Source: Hydrotalea sp.
Lineage (GTDB): Bacteria > Pseudomonadota > Alphaproteobacteria > JASGCL01
DNA: 45,872 bases
NCBI GenBank assembly: GCA_030054115.1
Contig: JASGCL010000006.1
Location: 6,165-52,036, forward strand
Direction of reading: 5' to 3'
Both the position numbers and the translations under genes were made by a program. The notes under the pieces are model-generated. The model worked only from the letters and a program-made list of their open reading frames with translations. It was not told where the DNA came from and did not search any database. Shown here in pieces: positions 34,533 to 41,457 of this stretch (within the stretch, counting starts at the first letter, position 1; every line of letters begins with the position of its first letter).

Positions 34533-35237
34533 ATGCAGATAAATTCCGCCATGATTTTGGCGGCGGGGTTTGGCAAAAGATTGCTACCCCTGACCGACCA
34601 CACGCCCAAACCATTGGTGGCGGTGGCGGGGGTGGCGGTGTTGGCGCGGGTGTTGCGGGCGGTGAAGGATTATGGCGTAGGCCAGGTGGTTATCAACAGC
34701 CACCACCTGGCGCCGCAAATTGATTCATTCATGCGCGGTGTGGGCCGCGATATTTTGGGCAACACGCCATGCCACGTAATTTACGAACCGGATATTTTGG
34801 AAAGCGGCGGCGGGGTTAAAAATGCTTTGCCATTATTGGGCGACAAGCCATTTTTTGTTATCAACGGCGATGGTTTTTGGCAAGACGGCGATTGGTTAAA
34901 AAACCTTGCCAACAATTTTGCGCCGACCGAAATGGATGTTTTATTGGCCTTGGTGGCGCGCAATCAGCTGGTGGCGACGTCGATTACCCATGGTGATTTT
35001 TTGGTCGATGCCCATGGTTTGTTGCAACGCGACAAGGGCGAGGACGCCATGGTGTTCGCCGGCGTGCAGGTGATGACGCCGCGGGTGTTTGATGATATCA
35101 CCGACAAGTATTTTTCGTTGAATAAAATTTATGACCAGGCGATGGCACGACAAAAACTTTACGGCCTGGCCATGGCCGGCAAATTTTTCGCCATCGGCAC
35201 GCCGGACGATATAACATTGGCGGAAGGTAATTTATAA
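34533..35237 (+). CDS. MurU-like sugar-1-phosphate nucleotidyltransferase
   Basis: A 234-residue nucleotidyltransferase resembling N-acetylmuramate-1-phosphate uridylyltransferase (MurU) and mannose-1-phosphate guanylyltransferase-like enzymes. It has the nucleotide-binding motif MILAAGFGKRLLPLTDHTPK (about 7-26), the EPDILESGGGVKNALP substrate loop and FFVINGDGFW with the metal-binding Asp. MurU acts in cell-wall recycling beside NagZ, which is also in this window but far away. The usual partner kinase AmgK is not adjacent. The ATG at 34533 is used; a TTG one codon earlier is in frame. A terminator follows directly. Confidence 0.83.
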   Translation: MQINSAMILAAGFGKRLLPLTDHTPKPLVAVAGVAVLARVLRAVKDYGVGQVVINSHHLAPQIDSFMRGVGRDILGNTPCHVIYEPDILESGGGVKNALPLLGDKPFFVINGDGFWQDGDWLKNLANNFAPTEMDVLLALVARNQLVATSITHGDFLVDAHGLLQRDKGEDAMVFAGVQVMTPRVFDDITDKYFSLNKIYDQAMARQKLYGLAMAGKFFAIGTPDDITLAEGNL

Positions 35238-35258
35238 AAAATTGCGCCGCAATTTTTT
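35236..35258 (+). terminator. Strong intrinsic terminator after the MurU-like gene
   Basis: A 10-bp stem, AAAAAATTGC and GCAATTTTTT, closes a three-base GCC loop and ends in six T residues. It overlaps the stop codon by two bases. The layout matches the other three-base-loop hairpins in this region. Confidence 0.75.
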
Positions 35259-35326
35259 CATAAAATTTTTTGACATCTTGTGTGCCTTATGCGCATTCTT
35301 CAGCGAAGATAATAAAGCAATATAGC

Positions 35327-35380
35327 CATGAACAAATCGCGGCGCGATTTTTTCATCAAATAAATTGTTGCCCTCAAGTA
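35327..35380 (+). repeat. 54-bp exact repeat, copy 2 (between the MurU-like gene and pgk)
   Basis: Identical over 54 bases to 33150-33203, and again placed between convergent genes next to the minus-strand stop. The segment before it (ATAATAAAGCAATATAGC) is a shortened form of the segment before copy 1. Confidence 0.92.
35334..35353 (+). terminator. Second hairpin terminator before pgk stop
   Basis: The same AAATCGC-GGC-GCGATTT stem-loop plus T run as at 33157-33176. With the hairpin at 35236 it gives two successive terminators between the convergent MurU-like and pgk genes. Confidence 0.6.
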
Positions 35381-35395
35381 ACGAAGTGGTAGGGC
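35370..35395 (+). repeat. GCCCT...AGGGC intergenic repeat unit next to pgk stop
   Basis: GCCCTCAAGTAACGAAGTGG followed by TAGGGC, 26 bp. It ends four bases before the pgk stop codon and is followed by GGATTTATTGCC, the flank shared with the other copies. Confidence 0.88.
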
Positions 35396-35399
35396 GGAT

Positions 35400-36590
35400 T
35401 TATTGCCCTTGCAACGCGGCGACGCCGGGCAATTCCTTGCCCTCCAACCATTCCAAAAACGCGCCACCGGCGGTCGATAGATAGGTCAAATCGTCGGCCA
35501 CGCCGGCGTGGTTCATGGCCGACGCGGTGTCGCCGCCGCCCGCCACCGACAGCAATTTTTTTTCGCGGGTCAATGCCGCCGCCGCCCGCGCCACCAACAC
35601 CGTGCCACGGTCGAACGGCGCGGTTTCAAACGCGCCCAACGGCCCGTTCCATAATAATGTTTTCACCTGTTTTAACGTCGCGGTAATGTCGGCGATGGTT
35701 TTATCCCCCACGTCCAAAATCATTTCGTCATCGGCGATTGCGTTGGCGATTAGGAGTTCTTTTGTCGCCACCCTTGCGCCGGTCGCCAATTTGTCGGCCA
35801 CCACCACGTCCAGCGGTAAATGGATTTTACAATTTTTGTCGGCGGCCATGGCCATGATTTTTTGTGCCACGGGTATTTGGTCATCCTCGACCAGCGATTT
35901 GCCGACCGCCAAACCCCGCGCCCGTAAAAATGTATTGGCCATTGCCCCGCCGATAACCAAATGGTCCAGCCGTGGTAATAAAAATTCCAATATGGCAATC
36001 TTGCTGGAAATTTTTGCCCCGCCGACAATCGCCATCACTGGTTTTTGCGGCGTCACCAAAACCTTTTCCAATGCTGAAACCTCGGCCAACAGCGACGGGC
36101 CGGCGAAGGACGGCAAAAATTTTGTAATGCTATAAACAGACGCATGTTTGCGGTGGCTGACGGAAAAGGCATCGTTGATATAAACATCGCCCAACCCAGC
36201 CAGCGACGTTGCGAATCCTTCGTCATTGCCTTCCTCGCCCGCATGAAAACGCAAATTTTCGGCAAGGAAAATTTTTGCCGATGATTTTTTTATCATCGCG
36301 ATAATATCATCGCCGATGCAATCGGGCAGGAACATAACCTCCTGCGCCAATAATGCCGCCATTTTGGCGGCGATGGGTTTCAGGCTATCGCTTTCGTTTT
36401 TACCCTTTGGCCGGCCAAGATGCGACAGCACGATTATTTTGGCCGCGCCACCGGCTTGCCAATTTTTGATGGAGGGCAAGAATCGCACCAACCGCGTGTC
36501 GTCGGTTATAACGCCATTTTTTATCGGCAGGTTAAGGTCGGCCCGCACCAGCAGGTTTTTTCCGTGGTAATTTTTTGCAAGCTGTAACAT
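35400..36590 (-). CDS. pgk: Phosphoglycerate kinase
   Basis: Interconverts 1,3-bisphosphoglycerate and 3-phosphoglycerate with ATP formation in glycolysis. The 396-residue protein has LLVRADLNLPIKNGVITDDT (residues 14-33; most family members read RVDLNVP), VLSHLGRPKGKNES, AIVGGAKISSKIAILE, the hinge stretch LLWNGPLGAFE and the nucleotide loop SVAGGGDTASAMNHAG. Length is normal and all catalytic blocks are present. No gap or fba gene is adjacent. It is transcribed divergently from the antiporter gene. Confidence 0.97.
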   Translation of the reverse strand: MLQLAKNYHGKNLLVRADLNLPIKNGVITDDTRLVRFLPSIKNWQAGGAAKIIVLSHLGRPKGKNESDSLKPIAAKMAALLAQEVMFLPDCIGDDIIAMIKKSSAKIFLAENLRFHAGEEGNDEGFATSLAGLGDVYINDAFSVSHRKHASVYSITKFLPSFAGPSLLAEVSALEKVLVTPQKPVMAIVGGAKISSKIAILEFLLPRLDHLVIGGAMANTFLRARGLAVGKSLVEDDQIPVAQKIMAMAADKNCKIHLPLDVVVADKLATGARVATKELLIANAIADDEMILDVGDKTIADITATLKQVKTLLWNGPLGAFETAPFDRGTVLVARAAAALTREKKLLSVAGGGDTASAMNHAGVADDLTYLSTAGGAFLEWLEGKELPGVAALQGQ

Positions 36591-36669
36591 GATATGTTAT
36601 ATTATCGGTGTGGTTTTTGCCTTAACAATTTTGAAAACATAAAACAAGTCATCATAAAATAACAACATC

Positions 36670-38028
36670 ATGGCGGATTTTTTGGCACAATATAATTTTG
36701 GCGAATTCTTGAGCGGGGTCTTACCGGTCATGCCCTTTGCCGGGCTGTTGTTAAGCCTGGCCCTGGTGCCGTTATTTTTTCGCCACCTGTGGGACCGGCA
36801 TTTTGACAAAATAACCCTCGGCTGGGTGCTGTTGGTTTTGCCGTTATTGCTGTTGGGCGGCGGCCTGGGCGGTGCGACCCATGACTTGCTCGAAACCATG
36901 ATTCATGATTATTTGCCATTCATTATTTTGCTGGCGACATTATTTATTATTGCCGGCGGCATTGTGGTCGCGGGTTATTTCGACGGCCGGCCAATACGCA
37001 ACTTGCAATTATTATTGCTCGGCACGTTGCTGGCCAGCATCATGGGGTCAATGGGGGCGGCAATGGTGCTTATCCGCCCGTTGCTTCGCTCGGCCGCGCA
37101 AAGGAAGCACCAGGCGCATCTGGTAATATTTTTTATTATTCTGGTTGGCAATGTGGGCGGTGCCCTCAGCCCGTTGGGCGACCCGCCGCTGTTTTTGGGT
37201 TTTTTGCGCGGTGTCGATTTTTTCTGGCCGCTAAAAAACCTGTGGCAACCATTTTTGCTAACCGCCGGTTTGGTGTTGCTGATGTTTTTTCTGTTCGACA
37301 ACTATTGCTGGCGACGGGCGGGCGAACATAAAAAAACAAAAAATAAACCGAGCGGCAAATTAACCATTCGCGCCGGTTATAACGGCCTCCTCCTCCTCGG
37401 GGTTATTATCACCTTATTATGCAGTGGCTTCGCGTCAAATGCGATGGTGTTTAACCTGGGCGGCGTGCCGGTTGCCGTGACCGCGCTGTTGCGCGATGGG
37501 GCGTTGGTTCTGCTGGCGGTCATTTCCTATCGCACCACGCCGGCGGCGATTCACCGTGCCAATGGCTTCGGCTTTGCGCCATTAAGCGAATTGGCGATTT
37601 TATTTTTTGGTATTTTTGTTACATTGATTCCGGTGCTGGGGGTTTTATCCAACAATAATGACGGCAACCTGTTTGGTGGTTACCTCACCAAGCCCGATGG
37701 CACCGGCAACCCGATGGGTTATTTTTATCTAACCGGTTTTTTTTCCAGCATCCTTGACAATGCGCCAACCTATTTGGTGTTTTTTGAATTGGCCGGCGGT
37801 AACGCGGCCGAGCTGATGACCAGTCAAAAAACCATCCTGATGGCGATATCGCTTGGCGCGGTGTTTATGGGCGGCAACAGCTATATCGGCAACGCGCCTA
37901 ATTTTATGGTAAAAACCATGGCCGAACATTACAAAATAAAAACGCCGCATTTTTTTGTTTACAGCTTTTATGCCCTGTTGATTCTATTGCCTAGCTATTT
38001 ATTGATAAGTATTTTATTCTTTCGTTAA
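36670..38028 (+). CDS. NhaD/CitMHS-type sodium:proton antiporter
   Basis: A 452-residue polytopic inner-membrane protein of the ion transporter superfamily, similar to putative Na+/H+ antiporters of the CitMHS_2/NhaD group. About eleven hydrophobic segments are visible. Conserved stretches include LGTLLASIMGSMGAAMVLIR (the first inverted half's re-entrant region), VGNVGGALSPLGDPPLFLGF and SSILDNAPTYLVFFELAGG, with NAPTYL matching the second-half helix-turn motif. It probably handles sodium/proton exchange; citrate transport is an older annotation of the family. The DUF192 gene follows after 14 bp and may be co-transcribed. Confidence 0.85.
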   Translation: MADFLAQYNFGEFLSGVLPVMPFAGLLLSLALVPLFFRHLWDRHFDKITLGWVLLVLPLLLLGGGLGGATHDLLETMIHDYLPFIILLATLFIIAGGIVVAGYFDGRPIRNLQLLLLGTLLASIMGSMGAAMVLIRPLLRSAAQRKHQAHLVIFFIILVGNVGGALSPLGDPPLFLGFLRGVDFFWPLKNLWQPFLLTAGLVLLMFFLFDNYCWRRAGEHKKTKNKPSGKLTIRAGYNGLLLLGVIITLLCSGFASNAMVFNLGGVPVAVTALLRDGALVLLAVISYRTTPAAIHRANGFGFAPLSELAILFFGIFVTLIPVLGVLSNNNDGNLFGGYLTKPDGTGNPMGYFYLTGFFSSILDNAPTYLVFFELAGGNAAELMTSQKTILMAISLGAVFMGGNSYIGNAPNFMVKTMAEHYKIKTPHFFVYSFYALLILLPSYLLISILFFR

Positions 38029-38042
38029 GATAAAAAATTAAG

Positions 38043-38519
38043 ATGATAAAAAATATTTTAACCCTGTGCGTCATGGCAAGTGTCTTGGTTGCGCCGGCGG
38101 TGTGGCCGCGCCATGGCGTGGCGCAGGATATAACCCCGCTGGATAAAATAAAAATTACCTTCAACGATAAAAACACCAAGGCGGCTAAGGTTACGCTGTT
38201 GGTTGAATATGCCACCCGCGACGCCACCCGCGACCAGGGGTTAATGTTCCGCACCAGCCTGCCCGACCATGGCGGCATGTTGTTTTTGTTCGACAAACCA
38301 CAGGTCGTTTATTTTTGGATGAAAAACACCATCCTGCCGCTCGACATGGTGTTTATCGACGCCGCCGGGCGGGTGCGGCACATTGCGCGCCACGCCACAC
38401 CATACAGCGAAGACTCCATCAGCTCGCAATATCCGGTGAAATGGGTGTTGGAGGTTATGGCCGGTCAAGCGCGGCAATATGGCATCGGCCTGGGCGACCA
38501 GATGGTCATTGTGCAATAA
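38043..38519 (+). CDS. DUF192 family exported protein
   Basis: A 158-residue DUF192 protein with a signal peptide (LTLCVMASVLVAPAVWPRHG, ending near VAQD). The family core is complete: RDQGLMFRTSLPDHGGMLFL (about 62-81), FDKPQVVYFWMKNTILPLDM (about 82-101), and WVLEVMAGQARQYGIGLGD at the end. Members are small beta-rich proteins of unsettled role, usually periplasmic. It follows the antiporter closely. A TCGTTT/AAACGA inverted repeat lies 20 bp beyond its stop, between it and the convergent GNAT gene. Confidence 0.88.
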   Translation: MIKNILTLCVMASVLVAPAVWPRHGVAQDITPLDKIKITFNDKNTKAAKVTLLVEYATRDATRDQGLMFRTSLPDHGGMLFLFDKPQVVYFWMKNTILPLDMVFIDAAGRVRHIARHATPYSEDSISSQYPVKWVLEVMAGQARQYGIGLGDQMVIVQ

Positions 38520-38559
38520 TTTTGTTGTTCGTTGATAATCGTTTTCCTTAAACGAAAAA

Positions 38560-39129
38560 TTACAGCATGATGGTCAGGGCCTTGCCGGTGCTGGCAAAAC
38601 CAGCGCGTTGAAAAAATTGTTCGGCGGTAATGGGGTCGCCGCGCGCCGGCACCAACACCTCAAGCCGCGTCCAATTATTTTGCCGCGCCAGGTCTTTTAA
38701 AAAATCCATCAGGGCGCGCCCCACCCCCTTCGACCTTTCCTCGGGCGAGACATAAACCCCCATGATTTGGCCGTAACGCCCCTTCGACCGCAGGGAAACC
38801 CCCTCGACCACCGTCATCACCCCGACCGCTTGGTTATCCTCGCTATAGGCCAAAATCGCTTGGTAACGGCCGTCGCTCAAAAGATATTCGGTGGTTTGCT
38901 GGATTTCCTCGGGGCGCGGCAAATCCTCGGGGAAGAATGATTCGCGCAACAATTTATCAATCAACAACGCCACCAGGTCGGTGTCGCCGACATCGGCCAA
39001 TTCTATCCGGTAATGGGTGCGAAACAAAAAATTGCTTAGGCTGGCCATGTGCTTTCTGACACCGGTGTTGGCCGCCACCACGCCAGCCGGCAGGGCGGTG
39101 GTTGTCTTCATCTTTTTTTTATTAACCAT
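38560..39129 (-). CDS. GNAT family N-acetyltransferase
   Basis: A 189-residue GCN5-related acetyltransferase. The acetyl-CoA-binding signature is IMGVYVSPEERSKGVGRALM (about 130-149 of the product), followed by RLEVLVPARGDPITAEQFFQ and a RAGFAST end. About 35 residues before the domain are low in conservation. The start is uncertain: ATGs at 39129, 39111 and 39048 are in frame, and the domain would be intact even from 39048. It follows moaE by some 30 bp, so it may share its transcript. The substrate is unknown. Confidence 0.82.
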   Translation of the reverse strand: MVNKKKMKTTTALPAGVVAANTGVRKHMASLSNFLFRTHYRIELADVGDTDLVALLIDKLLRESFFPEDLPRPEEIQQTTEYLLSDGRYQAILAYSEDNQAVGVMTVVEGVSLRSKGRYGQIMGVYVSPEERSKGVGRALMDFLKDLARQNNWTRLEVLVPARGDPITAEQFFQRAGFASTGKALTIML

Positions 39130-39160
39130 GGTAAGCAAGCCTTGTTTTTTTTATTATTAT

Positions 39161-39637
39161 CTATTGCCATTTTTTGCGCGCCACCTGGTCGGTTGGTTTT
39201 TGCGCAACCCACAATTCATCGCCATCATTATTGTCATCCACCATTATTTCTTTTTTCCAAAATGGCGCGTCGCTTTTTAAATAATCCATCACCATTTCGG
39301 CGGCGCGAAATGCGTCATACCGATGGGTCGCCGCCACGCCAACGACAACAATGGTATCATGCGGCAAAATATCACCAACGCGGTGCAGGACAATGGTTTT
39401 GTTTATCAAAAATTTTTCTTGGGCGGCGGCGATAATCTCGGCGATGGTTGTTTCGGTCATCTTGTCGTAATGCTCCATGGTTATTTTTTTTATCGCGCCG
39501 TGTTCGTTGCGGCCACGCATCACCCCCGAAAAAACCACCAACGCGCCATTATTGTCATCGCCCGTTTGCGCCTGCAAAAATTCATAGGCCTGGGCCATGT
39601 CAATTTTTTCTTGCTGGATGATAATTTTTTGTTTCAT
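39161..39637 (-). CDS. moaE: Molybdopterin synthase catalytic subunit MoaE
   Basis: Large subunit of molybdopterin synthase, which inserts the dithiolene sulfurs into precursor Z using thiocarboxylated MoaD. The 158-residue protein has ALVVFSGVMRGRNEHGAIKK (about 32-51), VLHRVGDILPHDTIVVVGVA (about 83-102) and the late APFWKKEIMVDD with the conserved catalytic Lys pair. It follows moaD by 11 bp. With moeA upstream it forms a compact cofactor cluster, although moaA, moaC and mogA are not in the window. Confidence 0.94.
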   Translation of the reverse strand: MKQKIIIQQEKIDMAQAYEFLQAQTGDDNNGALVVFSGVMRGRNEHGAIKKITMEHYDKMTETTIAEIIAAAQEKFLINKTIVLHRVGDILPHDTIVVVGVAATHRYDAFRAAEMVMDYLKSDAPFWKKEIMVDDNNDGDELWVAQKPTDQVARKKWQ

Positions 39638-39648
39638 GTTGTTGTTCC

Positions 39649-39906
39649 TTAGCCGCCGGTCACTGGTGGGAAAATCGCCACCTCGTCGCCATTTTTTATC
39701 TGGTCGCTGGGTTTTGCAAGGCGGTAATTAAGGGCGTAGCGCAACATGCCGTTATTTTTTTTCAGTAAGGCATAATCGCCGCCGCGTTGGTCGAGCGTCG
39801 CCAGAACATCCTGCAACCGGCTGGCGTTGGCCGGCAGTTCGAGTGTTTCGCGGTCCTTTTGCAATTTTTCGCGCACCCAAGAAAAATAACGCACCTGTAT
39901 CATCAT
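39649..39906 (-). CDS. moaD: Molybdopterin synthase sulfur carrier MoaD
   Basis: Ubiquitin-like small subunit that carries sulfur as a C-terminal thiocarboxylate to MoaE. The 85-residue protein begins MMIQVRYFSWVREKLQKDRE and ends NGDEVAIFPPVTGG, with the essential terminal Gly-Gly. Two adjacent ATGs (39906 and 39903) are possible. It lies 63 bp after moeA and 11 bp before moaE. Confidence 0.95.
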   Translation of the reverse strand: MMIQVRYFSWVREKLQKDRETLELPANASRLQDVLATLDQRGGDYALLKKNNGMLRYALNYRLAKPSDQIKNGDEVAIFPPVTGG

Positions 39907-39940
39907 GGTTTTATCTGTTGTGAATTTTTTTTATCAATAT

Positions 39941-39988
39941 GCAATTCAGTGTCCCAATTAGTGTGCAATTTAATGTCCCAACAATTGT
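39941..39988. repeat. 24-bp degenerate tandem repeat over the moeA stop codon
   Basis: TGCAATTcAgTGTCCCAAtt is repeated at a 24-bp period, from about 39941 and 39965. The moeA stop (39970-39972) lies in the second copy, so the last codons of moeA are part of the duplicated sequence. The other copy fills the moeA-moaD gap. Confidence 0.7.
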
Positions 39989-41388
39989 TCGATGGGGTAA
40001 AATGGCAAGCGGTCGCCCGCGGCAATGGTGGTGACATCCTCCGCCAGGGCGACGATGCCATCGGCCTCGCTCAGCGATGATAGCACAGCCGAACCGGTTT
40101 TGGCAATTTTTGTTGCCCGCCACAAGCCGTCATTTTCGCCGGTATTTTCTTGCCTGCATTTCACCCGCAGCCATTCGCGGCGGCCAGGTTTTTTCTTCAT
40201 TGCGAAATCCACCACCGCCAGGCTGGGGCGTGCCACCACCATGCGGCCGCGCCCTTGCAACAACCCCAAGAATGGTTTTATCAAAAAAAACATACCCATC
40301 ATCACCGCCACCGGGTTGCCAGGCATGGCGAGCCATTGTTTGCCGCCGATGGTGCCAAAGCCTATCGGTCGGCCGGGTTTCATCGCCACGCCGCAAAATT
40401 GCATCGCGCTTTTTTTAATCAAGCCAGCCGCCATGTCGTAATCGCCCACCGCCATGCCGCCGCTGGTGATTATCACATCGGTGCGGCGCGCCACCGCCGT
40501 CATTTTTTTTATCATGATGGGTTCGTCATCGGGCAGAACCCCGCCATCAACCGCGTCATAACCCCAAGCCCGCAACAGCGCGATAATCATCGGCCGATTG
40601 CTGTCAAAAATTTCGCCGATTTTTAATTTGTGGTTTGCTGTCGCGCTTGATTTTATTTCATCACCGCTGGAAAAAACGCCAACCCGCAAGGCGGTGAACA
40701 CCGCCACCTGCTGAATATCTTGCGCCGCCAGCAAACCAACATGCAACGGCGTGATAATATCACCACGCGCCAACAACATTTGCCCGCGCGCCACGTCGTC
40801 GCCCGCCCGCCGCACATTGTCGCCGGCGTGAAATTTGCCAGCCATATTCGCCGGCAGGGTGATAAACATCGCGGCATTTTTATTGTCGTCAGGTTTTTTA
40901 TTACCGCGCGGCGTTTTATCCGGCGTTACCGCCACATCCTCAATCATCACCACGCTGTCGGCATTTTTGGGCATGGGCGCGCCGGTGAAAATCTGCACCG
41001 CCTGGCGCGGCGGCAATGTTGCCAGGCCAGGCCGCGGGTTGGCGGCTATCGCCCCGACCACGGGCAGGGTGACCGATAAATTTTTTGCCGCACCATTTTT
41101 TTCCATCGCCTTTTCCAATTCTTTTTCCATGGCGACAACATCGGCCAGGCGAAAGGCAAAACCATCGACTGCGCTGTTGGCAAAATGCGGCACCGGGTTT
41201 TTTGCCCACACCTCGACCGCCGCGACTCGCCCCACCGCCTCCGAAATTTTTACCATGGTTTTTTTGGCAAGGGGTTTTTTCGCCAGGGCATGCCCAAGGT
41301 TTTTTTCCAACCGCGCCAAGGCCTGTGCCAGGGTCAGCAGGCCATTGTTACCGCCCGTCGCAAAACAATCGTTATTTAATTGCACCAT
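39970..41388 (-). CDS. moeA: Molybdopterin molybdenumtransferase MoeA
   Basis: Inserts molybdate into adenylylated molybdopterin. The 472-residue protein has the N-terminal linker domain with FANSAVDGFAFR (about 69-80; the Asp and Gly of the SxMDGxA motif), the RPGLATLPPRQAVQIFTGAP stretch, and the MogA-like core with IFDSNRPMIIALLR, VIITSGGMAVGDYDM and MAMPGNPVAVMMGM. Length exceeds the usual 400 or so because of insertions near residues 165-175 and 400. It starts 70 bp after the aconitase gene and precedes moaD. Confidence 0.93.
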   Translation of the reverse strand: MVQLNNDCFATGGNNGLLTLAQALARLEKNLGHALAKKPLAKKTMVKISEAVGRVAAVEVWAKNPVPHFANSAVDGFAFRLADVVAMEKELEKAMEKNGAAKNLSVTLPVVGAIAANPRPGLATLPPRQAVQIFTGAPMPKNADSVVMIEDVAVTPDKTPRGNKKPDDNKNAAMFITLPANMAGKFHAGDNVRRAGDDVARGQMLLARGDIITPLHVGLLAAQDIQQVAVFTALRVGVFSSGDEIKSSATANHKLKIGEIFDSNRPMIIALLRAWGYDAVDGGVLPDDEPIMIKKMTAVARRTDVIITSGGMAVGDYDMAAGLIKKSAMQFCGVAMKPGRPIGFGTIGGKQWLAMPGNPVAVMMGMFFLIKPFLGLLQGRGRMVVARPSLAVVDFAMKKKPGRREWLRVKCRQENTGENDGLWRATKIAKTGSAVLSSLSEADGIVALAEDVTTIAAGDRLPFYPIEQLLGH

Positions 41389-41457
41389 AATTTTATCGCT
41401 TGCTGGTTTTGATGGCTTTCATGTCCCGATGCGCCACCACCCAGCCTAGTCCCCAGC

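Noticed and set aside
38539-38555. TCGTTT/AAACGA hairpin between the DUF192 and GNAT genes as a terminator
   Set aside because: The stem is short and neither strand has a T run after it.
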